A DNA stretch of 64,000 bases from an uncultured Acidobacteriia bacterium (GTDB lineage Bacteria > Acidobacteriota > Terriglobia > Bryobacterales > Bryobacteraceae). How positions within the stretch are numbered: position 1 is the first letter of the stretch; each line of letters opens with the position of its first letter. Shown in pieces: positions 25,001 through 32,836 of this stretch. The notes under the pieces are model-generated. The model ran no database searches. It was not told where the DNA came from and saw only the letters and a program-made list of their open reading frames with translations. The stretch covers positions 146,629-210,628 of the forward strand of contig CAIVVT010000288.1 of the NCBI GenBank assembly GCA_903909435.1, in the 5' to 3' direction. A program made the position numbers and the translations under genes.

Positions 25001-25440
25001 CCACTGCCACGCCCCGTCTGCACAACGGCCACGAGATCCGCAGTGTCAACCTGCTTCTCGATGAAGTCGTCCACGGACCGGCGCAAGGTCGCGAGGTCCT
25101 GCCGCTTGATTCCGAGGTCGTCCACCACCAGTGCAATCACACGCCGGGTGTCCTCGGGCTTGAGCGGGATAGAAGGCAGCCGCTGTGTTCGACGCGATTC
25201 CGGGGTGTTGGCAGCCTTTGCGCCGGTCTCAATGTAGGAGAAATGCGTGATTTTCTGGCGCTTGCCGTCCTGTTCGAGATCGAAGTCACCCGGATGCAAA
25301 TCGGACACCGGACGGCCATTTGAGCCGGTGACAATTGCATCGACCTGAACCAGGTCCACGGTAGCGCGAAAGACCGCACCAGGTTCTTGTGCGGTGAGCC
25401 AACTCGCGGTCAAAACCAGTGCGACGTCGCGCGCTCTCAT
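22030..25440 (-). CDS. Large exported VWFA-related acidobacterial-domain protein
   Basis: About 1136 residues from ATG 25440; the frame opens at 25590, but a signal-like start (MRARDVALVLTASWLTAQ) begins here. Residues about 20-330 match the VWFA-related acidobacterial pattern: ATVDLVQVDAIVTGSNGRPVSDLHPGDFDLEQDGKRQKITHFSY, then a von Willebrand-A-like core with VIALVVDDLG in place of a classical DxSxS MIDAS. The later part contains several beta-sandwich-like stretches and ends with LPADSIISVKSPGPEDVILYFVPGLSVLQ. No catalytic motif is evident. Proteins of this type are numerous in Acidobacteria and their role is unknown; adhesion or surface assembly is possible. It lies between the two PadR genes. 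Confidence 0.8.
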   Translation of the reverse strand: MRARDVALVLTASWLTAQEPGAVFRATVDLVQVDAIVTGSNGRPVSDLHPGDFDLEQDGKRQKITHFSYIETGAKAANTPESRRTQRLPSIPLKPEDTRRVIALVVDDLGIKRQDLATLRRSVDDFIEKQVDTADLVAVVQTGRGSGFPGQQFTNDKRVLRAAVLGLRSAASNRAEIDFEPRPRQAGSAESAQWRATEESNRAREEELSIATLEAVANVVKGMAGLPGRKALVLFSAGLPLSQPSQLLPLPSDLSASPVQSTKVRQSRNAAPEIHIEPLQEAHVTERTGARDALSRLIIVANGGGVAIYTIDSSLEPGGNVGLDVADQPDQVRRPDLLQSKAELSLRSRLDNQAGLQTVARDTGGIFMNPTDIDKALARVLTDEGGYYLLGYRPSPGTISAEPAKAVFHRISVRVKRKGLTVRNRSGFLGTAEEPAARPSTPEEILTDSLLSPFDSGGIGVRLTPVVRRKEGPVLQSLVYIAARDLQFTETATGNRTAAVDLALATLGEGGGPAGKIMRRIDIELTPAQYSAALEAGLVYNLAHEVKPGAYQWRVAIRDAVSGRTGSARQFVEVPDLVNGRLALGGLLIHEAPAGEDPRTGPAVREFRLGQNIDYEYEIFNPRHDDSGRMSVGIQARLFRDGNLVWTGASTSAVAATGSGRLEPAAMELGHYVLVLSAIDHLAGERHGAATQSIDFDVVKPAAAVPVASLPAEPSQPARSASASISPSESDPLLARIRERAADRIRQRPNYTCLETVERHILHDGCARCESSDRMRVEVALISGSERFAWPSSAGFEDKDLNELVRTGMVGSGDFAGASDIVLFSKFTTYTLRGEESVRGRRAIRYDYSVPVSARGYRLRGEKGEARVAFHGSFSVDAESLDLIRLEAIADDIPRPLRMSASSMAVHFSPVRIHDADFLLPSTTEVRVTRDNGQESVNTTRFSSCRQFTTESNLVQEVPNVETSGTAVQQGPMPPGLTVDTRLSAPITSADSAVGDPLRAFVVNDVKAGGKVVIPKGAVLFGRIKHLSEHRRPAGSIEAGTDEYPSMKIGETAPGFSTLVVEFTSFSLGDRHVATRVTLERFSGSVRSREGRMLPADSIISVKSPGPEDVILYFVPGLSVLQTGVWMRWKTVKAPS

Positions 25441-25929
25441 TGGTGCCGATTCAAGCCTATGATCTGAACGCAATCGAGTGCAAGTCCGCGGCTCTCCAAC
25501 AAGGGCGCACGCCCCGAACCGCGCCTTCGCTCCTGTCGAGCACCGTTCCGTGTGTGGGAGAAAAGAAAGCAGGTTGCTTGTCCAAAGCAAGGGCCGGCGT
25601 TGTTATTAGGCAGTCCAGAAAGTCCTCTCGATGCTGGTTAACGCAGTTGACAAGTGGATTCTCTTCGATACCCGGAGCAACACAATATATGATCGCCGTC
25701 CAACCGGGAGGATAGCTGCCTGCCAGCCAAACCCGGTCCGTCGACGTCCTCCACGCACATCGATGTGAGCCTGGCTTCACCGCAAGTTGCTCGAGGCCTC
25801 CGTTGCTGAGCCATGGGTTGATGCAGACCGCAATCTGGCAGTACGGATGAGTTTAGAAGTCACGAGAGCTCACGGTAAACCCCTTGCAATGCGTCACTTC
25901 CAGAATTTCTGTAAACGGCAAAAAGTGAG
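25441..25929. other. Intergenic region without a supported gene
   Basis: About 490 bases upstream of both the VWFA gene (minus) and the nona-haem cytochrome (plus). I see no gene in it. It becomes AT-richer towards 25900, where the cytochrome promoter begins. Confidence 0.4.
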
Positions 25930-25956
25930 TTGAAGCCGGATGATTGGGAGTATAAT
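25930..25956 (+). promoter_or_regulatory. Sigma-70-type promoter of the nona-haem cytochrome gene
   Basis: TTGAAG at 25930-25935 and a perfect TATAAT at 25951-25956, with a slightly short 15-base spacer. The predicted start of transcription is near 25963, just before the PadR-like dyad at 25973. Confidence 0.5.
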
Positions 25957-25972
25957 CAACTAGCGTTAATGA

Positions 25973-25991
25973 TAGATGTTATTAACACTTA
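25973..25991 (+). promoter_or_regulatory. Candidate PadR operator, copy C, at the cytochrome promoter
   Basis: TAGATG-TTATTAA-CACTTA, matching the dyads before both PadR genes in half-sites and 7-base spacing. It lies about 17-35 bases downstream of the TATAAT, where a repressor would block transcription. It overlaps two other symmetries: GTTAAT-N10-ATTAAC (25965-25986) and the perfect palindrome ACACTTAAGTGT (25985-25996). Confidence 0.5.
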
Positions 25992-26072
25992 AGTGTGGTT
26001 TCCGTCGCTTGCATTCACCACTCCGAATCGCGGTCAAGACGTGAATTGTTGACTGAAAGCCGGTCCTATATT

Positions 26073-28724
26073 ATGCGCGTACGAATCATCCATTCGTTAG
26101 GTTCCAAGAGCCAGATCCTGACGTTTGTTCTATTTGCCTTACTGCCATGCAGTCCCGGAGTTGCCGGCGCAGTCCTCTCGTCCGGAACCCCAATTCAGCA
26201 CGGAAGTGTCATGCAGGTCCCCATCCTGATTTCCCAGGTGGACAACCTGCTGGCGCTGGAGGTCGGCGTTTATTGCGACCCGCACATTCTAACTGCCTTC
26301 GATCCGCCCCCGTTGACTGCTTCGGTCGTTGCGAGGAGTCTTCTGAGTAGCGGTGGGGTGTCTGAAATGCCGAGTCCACGTGGCACTTTGTCCGGGTACG
26401 CTGGACTGGACGCGCCGCCCGGGAATCTGACAAGGGTCTTCGGCTATCCCTTGAGCCCTGCCCAGACAAGTGGCGGAGGCGTGCATGGCGACGGCACGCT
26501 GGCAATGTTGAACTTCGAGATTCTGGCATTCGGGGCAAGCCCGCCCCCTTTCCTGGATCCAGTCGGCGGCCAGGTTGGCGCCTCCTTGATTGATGCGGCC
26601 GGGATGCCAGCCGAACTCGACAGCGTGACGGATGGAAGCGCCGCCGCGGAACCTGTACCTGGCACTTTGTGGACTCTCACCTCAGGAATCGTAGGTTGCG
26701 CTCTTCTCGTGTTCCGGCGAATCCGCAAGGTTCCTGCGGCAGTCCTGTTATGTGTTTTGATTGGTGCTCTGCCCGCTGGGGCGCAGACCGCGGGTCGTTG
26801 GGTGCTGGTCGGCTGGAACGATCTCGGAATGCACTGCATGAACGGGATTGACTATAGCACCGCAGTGATCTTACCGCCTTACAATACCATTCACGCCCAG
26901 CTGATTGACCCCTCCGGAAGACTCGTGACAACCGCAGCAGGCATTACGGTCACTTATCAGGCGACCCCGGACTCCAGCGGTTCAATCAACAAATCGTCGA
27001 TTGGCAAAACGAACTTTTGGGATTATGTAAATACGCTCTTCGGCACTTCTCCGAGCTTGGATGTCGGGCTGGCTGGCTACTCGATGCCCGGGCTAGCCAA
27101 CCAGCCGAGGCCCATGAGTTTCGAGCCTTCACTCACTTGGTTCACGGCCACGGGTATCCCCATCACCCCGTTTGATGACAACGGCGTCAAAAACTACTAC
27201 CCGATGATGAGGCTTATCGCGCGCGACCAATCGAACAATGTCCTGGCGACGGCCGACATTGTCCTCCCCGTGTCTGACGAGATGAGCTGCCAGAACTGTC
27301 ACGCCTCTGGCTCATTCCCCGATGCCCAACCTACGCCCAATTGGGTGAATGATTCCAACCCCATTCGAGACTATAAACTGAACTTCTTGTTGCTGCACGA
27401 CAACCATCGCTTCCTCGGCGATATGGCGCCGCCTAGCCCGCAGGACATCGCCTTTTACCGCTCTGTGTTGAAGCTGGCTGGATTCAGCGAAGCGGGTCTC
27501 TACGCAACAGCAACTTCTCCGAACCCGCCGTCAATTCTCTGCGCCAGGTGTCACGCTTCAAATGCGCTTTCGTTGAGTGGCATCTCCGGAGTATCGTCGC
27601 TGACGACAGCCGTGCACACTCATCATGCAGATGTTGTTGTGGATGGGGTGAGTATGGACGCTGCCAACAACCGCTCTGCATGCTACCAGTGCCATCCCGG
27701 CTCGACAACACGATGCTTGCGCGGGGTGATGGGCAATGCGGTTGCGCCAGATGGTTCGATGGCTATTCAGTGCCAGAACTGTCATGGATCTATGCTCGCC
27801 GTCGCCAATCCCAACAGGCAGGGATGGCTCAATGTGCCCAAATGTCAAAGTTGCCACACCGGAACCGCTGTTTCCAACTCCGGTGCGATTCGCTACACTT
27901 CGGTATTCGATAACTCTGGCTCTGAGAGAAACGCGGCGAGCCAGGTGTTTGCCACTAAGGTGGACGTACCCTCCCGGGGGCTGTCGATGTACCGTTTCTC
28001 AACGGATCACGGCGGCCTTCAATGCGAAGCCTGTCATGGGCCGACTCATGCAGAAACTCCCAGTTCCCATGTCAACGACAATGTTCAAGCCAACGGCCTG
28101 CAGGGGCACGCCGGTGAACTGGCGGAGTGCTCAGTCTGCCATCCGTCAAATCAGACGCTGGCCGCCGCGAGCGGCCCACACGGCCTCCACCCTATCGGAG
28201 ACGCTTGGGCATTAGATCACCACACGATCGCGAAGCTTGGCACCGCACCATGCCGGGACTGCCACGGTACGGATTATAAAGGAACGGTCTTGGCCCGCGC
28301 GAAGAACGCCCGATTTGTTGTAACCAAGTTCGGAGCGCGCCAATTGTGGAAAGGATTTCAGGTGACGTGCTACACCTGCCACAACGGTCCTAACGACATG
28401 CGGCCAACCAGTAACCGCGCGCCGATTGCATTCAATGCCACACTGGTGATGCCCAGCCCTCATCGCGCGCCAATTGGGTCGAATGCCGCAGTCGTGACGT
28501 CTGGAGTGTCGGTGAGCATTGTCTTGAGAGCTATGGATCCTGACGGAAGTCCAGTCAACTTGCGGATCGTGGCCCAACCACGCAATGGGACAGTGGCGTT
28601 GAGCGCGGCCACGGCTACGTATTATCCGAATCCAGGTTTCCACGGCGTGGATTCGTTCAATTTTGCGGCCTCGGATGGGCTAACTGATTCCAATTTGGCA
28701 ACCGTTGCTTTACGTGTGAATTAA
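26073..28724 (+). CDS. Exported nona-haem cytochrome c fused behind a PEP-CTERM-like N-terminal protein
   Basis: About 883 residues from ATG 26073, where a signal peptide begins (MRVRIIHSLGSK...ILTFVLFALLPCSPGVAGA); the frame opens at GTG 25995, inside the operator. Residues ~27-205 look cohesin-like (QVPILISQVDNLLALEVGVYCD), ending in a PEP-CTERM-type tail (EPVPGTLWTLTSGIVGCALLVFRRIRK). Directly after comes a second signal-peptide-like stretch (VPAAVLLCVLIGALPAGAQ), then a domain starting VGWNDLGMHC and nine CxxCH sites (CQNCH, CARCH, CYQCH, CQNCH, CQSCH, CEACH, CSVCH, CRDCH, CYTCH). The C-terminus is a cadherin/Big-like domain (NGTVALSAATATYYPNPGFHGVDSFNFAASDG). The haem part is paralogous to 51915-54479. 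Confidence 0.85.
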   Translation: MRVRIIHSLGSKSQILTFVLFALLPCSPGVAGAVLSSGTPIQHGSVMQVPILISQVDNLLALEVGVYCDPHILTAFDPPPLTASVVARSLLSSGGVSEMPSPRGTLSGYAGLDAPPGNLTRVFGYPLSPAQTSGGGVHGDGTLAMLNFEILAFGASPPPFLDPVGGQVGASLIDAAGMPAELDSVTDGSAAAEPVPGTLWTLTSGIVGCALLVFRRIRKVPAAVLLCVLIGALPAGAQTAGRWVLVGWNDLGMHCMNGIDYSTAVILPPYNTIHAQLIDPSGRLVTTAAGITVTYQATPDSSGSINKSSIGKTNFWDYVNTLFGTSPSLDVGLAGYSMPGLANQPRPMSFEPSLTWFTATGIPITPFDDNGVKNYYPMMRLIARDQSNNVLATADIVLPVSDEMSCQNCHASGSFPDAQPTPNWVNDSNPIRDYKLNFLLLHDNHRFLGDMAPPSPQDIAFYRSVLKLAGFSEAGLYATATSPNPPSILCARCHASNALSLSGISGVSSLTTAVHTHHADVVVDGVSMDAANNRSACYQCHPGSTTRCLRGVMGNAVAPDGSMAIQCQNCHGSMLAVANPNRQGWLNVPKCQSCHTGTAVSNSGAIRYTSVFDNSGSERNAASQVFATKVDVPSRGLSMYRFSTDHGGLQCEACHGPTHAETPSSHVNDNVQANGLQGHAGELAECSVCHPSNQTLAAASGPHGLHPIGDAWALDHHTIAKLGTAPCRDCHGTDYKGTVLARAKNARFVVTKFGARQLWKGFQVTCYTCHNGPNDMRPTSNRAPIAFNATLVMPSPHRAPIGSNAAVVTSGVSVSIVLRAMDPDGSPVNLRIVAQPRNGTVALSAATATYYPNPGFHGVDSFNFAASDGLTDSNLATVALRVN

Positions 28725-28979
28725 CGCGGATCGTCGCTGATTGAGAGAGTTCTTCGAATCACTCACCTGGCTCAGGACTAGGGCATGCCCGACGGCTATC
28801 CTCGCCGCGTTGGGGAGTTGTGGAACGACATGAGTACTCAGAACGCTGCACATCGAGAATGAGCGTTGATCGTTGGCCTTGATCGATTGACGGCGAAAGC
28901 GCAATCGGTCCCCTCGGGTCGAGAAGGCACTGTCCAATTGGGGAACCATTAACCATCAAGTGCTGCCATGAAATCTTAA

Positions 28980-28998
28980 TAGGTGCAATGTACATCTA
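28980..28998 (+). promoter_or_regulatory. Candidate PadR operator, copy B
   Basis: TAGGTG-CAATGTA-CATCTA, the most symmetric of the three shared dyads, about 70-85 bases before the PadR copy 2 start. An ATGTACAT palindrome, resembling the ATGT/ACAT half-sites of known PadR operators, lies inside it (28988-28995). Confidence 0.55.
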
Positions 28999-29065
28999 TT
29001 TCTGGCCGGTGCTATTCTCAGAAAAGGCTTCGGCGGACAGGGGAACGCAAGTCACAGGAGGGTAT

Positions 29066-29485
29066 GTGCCAAGACGAATGTGTGTGCGGCATGGCAAGGA
29101 CCAGCCTTGCACCTGCGCCATGGGGAATCTCTACCGGTTTGTCGAGCCCGTCGTCCTGCTGCTTCTGAAGAAAAAGGGGCACTCCTACGGTTATGACCTG
29201 TCGGGCGATCTTCAGGAGCACGCCCTAACGGACGCAGAGATCGAGCGAGGTGCTCTCTACCGGACCCTGCGCCAATTGGAGACGAACGGCAACGTTGCCT
29301 CCGACTGGGAGACCGACAAAGGGGGGCCGGCGCGCCGGGTTTACAGACTCACGGCGAAAGGTGAGGAGCACCTCAAGGAGTGGGCTACGGTCCTCGAACA
29401 CGTTTCTAAGTCCATGGCCCGCTTCGTCAAGAACGCAAGGAAATCGCTCGAAGCGCAAAGCGTGGTTAAGACCAAGTCCGCTTAG
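29066..29485 (+). CDS. PadR-family transcriptional regulator (copy 2) with N-terminal cysteine motif
   Basis: About 139 residues. The N-terminal Cys motif (MCVRHGKDQPCTCAMGNLYRF) and PadR winged helix (VEPVVLLLLKKKGHSYGYDLSGDLQEHALTDAEIERGALYRTLRQLETNGNVASDWETDKGGPARRVYRLTAKGEEHL) are close to copy 1. The frame is open from 28988, but AGGAGGG at 29056-29062 fits a GTG start at 29066, with ATG 29078 as the alternative. The long frame would place coding sequence over the operator. PadR proteins usually repress genes for detoxification or phenolic/redox stress; the cysteines suggest metal or redox sensing (inference). It lies downstream of the nona-haem cytochrome gene. Confidence 0.87.
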   Translation: MPRRMCVRHGKDQPCTCAMGNLYRFVEPVVLLLLKKKGHSYGYDLSGDLQEHALTDAEIERGALYRTLRQLETNGNVASDWETDKGGPARRVYRLTAKGEEHLKEWATVLEHVSKSMARFVKNARKSLEAQSVVKTKSA

Positions 29486-30143
29486 AGCGCTCGCGCACCC
29501 GTCGCTAATCCACGCATCAAGAGATTGCAGTAGCAGATCTTGAGAGACGAGAATCCAAGCCTAACCAACCCGTCGGCCTTAGGTTGGCCGCTTCGATTCT
29601 CGCATGCACCGAGCGGCGCGGGGCATTCGGCATTCAGACGCACGTGCTCACGAGCGCCGACAATTCCTTCAAAATTGGCTTAATCAATGCATCAAGTTCG
29701 TTACCCCGGTTCGGTGTTGGCCAGATCCCTTCATCAAGTGCAGGCTCTCGGTGAAAGTGAGTCAGGTAATCGGCTATTTTCTGTTTGGAGCCGACTTTAG
29801 CGTGGGGGAAGTGGATCAAACGCTCGCTGAACCGCAACGCTATAGCTAATGTTGAGTTGGTGGCTCGCGTCGCGACGCTCATCCGCTCTCTCGTGGCCCA
29901 TGCCGGCTGAGTTAAGACCTGGTTCCTCACCAATCAGATCTCGGGCAGATGAAAAGCCAACTTGCATTTTGCACACGGAGAGTGCCATTATCCTATAGGT
30001 GTATATCACACTCATTAGCCACGATTCGTGTGCGCTCCCCTTCAGATGGGCTTCGAATTCATCTCCTACACGGCAGAGCGGACGAGATGGGAAAACTGTG
30101 CGCTCAAGAGGAATGGCTGCGCGGGAGCGCGGAGGGAAGAGCA
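29486..30143. other. Intergenic region, possibly with a gene remnant
   Basis: About 650 bases. On the minus strand near 29634-29830 a stretch ending DEGIWPTPNRGNELDALIKPILKELSAL looks protein-like, but it has no ribosome site and no recognisable family, so it may be the remains of a gene. Near 29990-30010 (TATAGGTGTATATCACA) there is an AT-rich promoter-like tract. Confidence 0.3.
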
Positions 30144-30356
30144 ATGACCGGTGAACTAAGTTTTCTCACTTTGGGCGTGGATTTCGTGCTGGCATTTCTG
30201 TGGCTTACTTTGGCGGTCTTGGCATTCCTATGGTTGGCTGTGGTCGGCGGTTTGTTGCGAGGAGCCGTTACGCTGATCTGGTCTTGCGGAGACTGGGTGG
30301 GCCGACTCTCCGTCCAGGATATCCAGTTGTTGCGAAGTATGCGCATCCGACCATGA
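30144..30356 (+). CDS. Possible small hydrophobic membrane protein
   Basis: 70 residues from ATG 30144, with GGAGGGAAG 9 bases upstream. A long hydrophobic N-terminal half (LSFLTLGVDFVLAFLWLTLAVLAFLWLAVVGGLLRGAVTLIW) could make one or two membrane helices, followed by a short basic tail. The open frame extends up to 29949, but the upstream part has no protein character. No family recognised. Real coding status is uncertain. Confidence 0.4.
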   Translation: MTGELSFLTLGVDFVLAFLWLTLAVLAFLWLAVVGGLLRGAVTLIWSCGDWVGRLSVQDIQLLRSMRIRP

Positions 30357-30485
30357 GGTGCTGTTTGCAACATATTCCGAAGCCGGCGGCGAGTCTTTGG
30401 AATATGTTTCAAAAGCAGTTTACCGGAGGTAGCGCACTGCAATTGCTATCTTGGGTTTTCTGTACGGCGCGCAGGAGGCGCCATT

Positions 30486-31196
30486 ATGCACAAGAGAATA
30501 GGCATTCTAGGCGGCCTGAGTCCGGAATCTACGATTGCGTACTACGAACACATCACGCGTACGTACGCGACTGAATATGGTGATTTCAGCTATCCCGAGA
30601 TTCTCATTTACAGCGTCAATTTTCAGCAGTACGTGGATTGGCAGAAGTTGGGCAAGTGGGCCGAATCGGCCCAGGCAATGTCGGACGCTCTGCGGGCGCT
30701 GCACCGCGCCGGTGCGGACTTCGGTCTCATCTCCACCAATACAATGCACATGGTTTTCGATGAGGTGCAGGCCCGCGTCGACATGCCGCTGCTGAGCATT
30801 GTGGAGACCACCGCGCTGGCGATCTGCAAGGCGGGAGTGAAAACAGTAGGTTTGTTGGGGACTGTATTCACGATGCGCGAGTCCTTCTTTCGGGACGGGC
30901 TAAAGCGGGCTGGAATCGACGTGCTGGTACCCAGCGAGGGGGATCAACTTCAAATTAACCACGTCATCTATCATGAGCTCTGCCGCGGAGAAATTCGCGA
31001 AGAGTCCCGGCGAGCGATTCGCCAGGTGATTGACGGCCTAGGCCACAGTGGGGCGCAAGGCGTGGTGTTGGGTTGTACCGAATTACCTCTGCTAATTCGG
31101 TCCGAGGACTGCGAATTGCCCTTGTTTGACACGACCGTACTGCACGCGCAGCGAGCCCTGGAATACGCCACATCGGCGGAGCCCGAGTTGCGGTGA
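30486..31196 (+). CDS. Aspartate/glutamate racemase family protein
   Basis: 236 residues. The PLP-independent Asp/Glu/hydantoin racemase fold is shown by IGILGGLSPESTIAYYEHI at the start, the first cysteine-loop region FGLISTNTMHMVFDEVQ and the second motif GVVLGCTELPLLI. In the first motif the usual catalytic Cys (PCNT-H) is replaced by Thr (STNTMH), whereas the second Cys (GCTE) is kept. One-cysteine members racemise poorly or only one enantiomer, so activity may be altered. AGGAGG lies 7 bases before the ATG. It stands alone. Confidence 0.85.
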   Translation: MHKRIGILGGLSPESTIAYYEHITRTYATEYGDFSYPEILIYSVNFQQYVDWQKLGKWAESAQAMSDALRALHRAGADFGLISTNTMHMVFDEVQARVDMPLLSIVETTALAICKAGVKTVGLLGTVFTMRESFFRDGLKRAGIDVLVPSEGDQLQINHVIYHELCRGEIREESRRAIRQVIDGLGHSGAQGVVLGCTELPLLIRSEDCELPLFDTTVLHAQRALEYATSAEPELR

Positions 31197-31592
31197 ACGC
31201 TCAATGGGTGTTGCGTCTATCATCCTTCAGCATCACTCAGCGAATTCAACGCGCAGAAATCCCGGCGCACCCCCACAAGCAAGGGACGCGGGTGAGCCAC
31301 CTGCGAAGGGTGGTGGCAGGCTCCGGATGTGGCGTGAACCCCTTTGAGCGGAATGGTCAAGCATACGAGTGGGAGACTGGCGAACTGCATTCGGCGGTGG
31401 TGAAACAGACCCGCATGGGCAGAGTACAGCACAAGCAAACTGGCATGGAGCACAATGTCGCGCCTTGCTACCTTTCTTCCGCGGAAGCACAGCGCCACGA
31501 ATGGAGGCTGGAGCACACCCCACTTTGGTTGCAGGTATGTCGGGTGTAGTCCCATACGTAACGCCATTTAAGCCGGCAAGCGATGTCTGTTC
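31197..31592. other. Convergent intergenic region without a supported gene
   Basis: About 400 bases between the racemase and the 3' end of the CdaA-like gene. Open frames on both strands (for example 31193-31549) show no domain and no ribosome site. I see no terminator hairpin with a U tract. Confidence 0.4.
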
Positions 31593-32741
31593 CTATGGGG
31601 AGCCTGCGTTGCCAGTAGAGATGATGTTAACAGTGATCACCTCCGGGCGGACCTTTTCCACGGCGACGCCTGCCGGCAGACTCACCACGTCGCTGGGATG
31701 CGACAGTGCCGTTGCGCCTGGGTGCGCATTGCTCAGATCGAATCGAACCGACAACCCGCTGGCGCGTAGAGATTCGATCTGCCAGCGAGGGCCTCGAACC
31801 CGGACCTCCACTTGTCTGGTCGATGGTCTGGAAACGTCCAGCCCGGCAGGAAGATTCGTGAATTCCACTGGAACCGTCAAGTCCCGAATGGCTGTTCCGG
31901 AGGAGAGGAGTGAGAGCGCCCATACCAGGCCCGTGATCACAAGAGCAGACAATTTCTGCCGCAGGTTGCCAAACAGCACGCCATGAAGCGGCGGCTTGGC
32001 TCTGGGTGCGGGGGAACAGTGTTCCAACGTGAGCAACTCAAGCAACTCCGATTCGATCGCCGGCTGCCACCACTGCCTGTCGTGAACTAGGGTCACTTCA
32101 CCGCGCTCTTCGGAAACGACCATCACCCAAGCGTCACATCTCTCGCAAATTCCCAGAGCGGCCCGGTGCCGAGTTCCGAAATACGCCGGGACGTCCTCTC
32201 TGTGCGTCAGCGGCAGCAGTACACCAGCGCGGGCGATCCTACCAAGCTCAATAATTACAGCGCCGTCGTGAAGGGGAGAATCCTTCTGAAACAGGGCCTC
32301 GATCAAAGGAGCGGATGTCGCGGCGCCCATTTCGATGCCGCCACCAGCCAGCTCTCGTGTGGAATGCTCCCGAGTGATGACCAGCAGAGCGCCGGTCATC
32401 CCGCGCGCAAGGGTGAAGGCCGCGCGTGCAATGGCCTGTTGCGATGAACTCTCCGCAGCAGGATCTCGGACACGCCGAAAGCGCCCTTCGGTGCGCATCA
32501 CAAGATGCCGCAGTTCGGAGTGGAATATCGTAACCATGAAAATGACGGCTACGAACCCCAATGCCTGAAACACCCACGCGGCTAGGGGCAGTTCGAGGCG
32601 CGACGCCAAGATAGAACTGCCGAAGAGCCCGCCCGTGCCGAGAAGCAAGCCGCGCAGACGATTCCCCGTCGTCCACTTCAGGAAGAAATACACGGCGATG
32701 GCCAGGATGCCGAAGTCAACAATCGTCTGCCAGCGCAACAT
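31593..32741 (-). CDS. Membrane diadenylate cyclase fused to a YbbR domain (CdaA-CdaR fusion)
   Basis: 382 residues. About three N-terminal membrane helices (residues 5-75), then a DisA_N domain (about 95-225) with both signatures of diadenylate cyclases: DGA at 159-161 (SPLHDGAVII) and RHR at 191-193 (FGTRHRAALGI). The enzyme makes c-di-AMP from two ATP. A further membrane helix (263-280) leads to one YbbR-like domain (VPVEFTNLPAGLDVSRPSTRQVEVRVRGPRW...VSLPAGVAVEKVRPEVITVNI). In Firmicutes CdaA and its YbbR-containing regulator CdaR are separate neighbouring genes; here both are one chain, so extracytoplasmic regulation is built in (inference). Confidence 0.87.
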   Translation of the reverse strand: MLRWQTIVDFGILAIAVYFFLKWTTGNRLRGLLLGTGGLFGSSILASRLELPLAAWVFQALGFVAVIFMVTIFHSELRHLVMRTEGRFRRVRDPAAESSSQQAIARAAFTLARGMTGALLVITREHSTRELAGGGIEMGAATSAPLIEALFQKDSPLHDGAVIIELGRIARAGVLLPLTHREDVPAYFGTRHRAALGICERCDAWVMVVSEERGEVTLVHDRQWWQPAIESELLELLTLEHCSPAPRAKPPLHGVLFGNLRQKLSALVITGLVWALSLLSSGTAIRDLTVPVEFTNLPAGLDVSRPSTRQVEVRVRGPRWQIESLRASGLSVRFDLSNAHPGATALSHPSDVVSLPAGVAVEKVRPEVITVNIISTGNAGSP

Positions 32742-32836
32742 TCAGTGGGTCCGTGCTTCAAATCGGGCGAGACTTCGACGCGTGATCAGCCTCAGTCAGC
32801 CCGTCTGCCAAGGAAATGGCAACCGTTCGGCTACTG

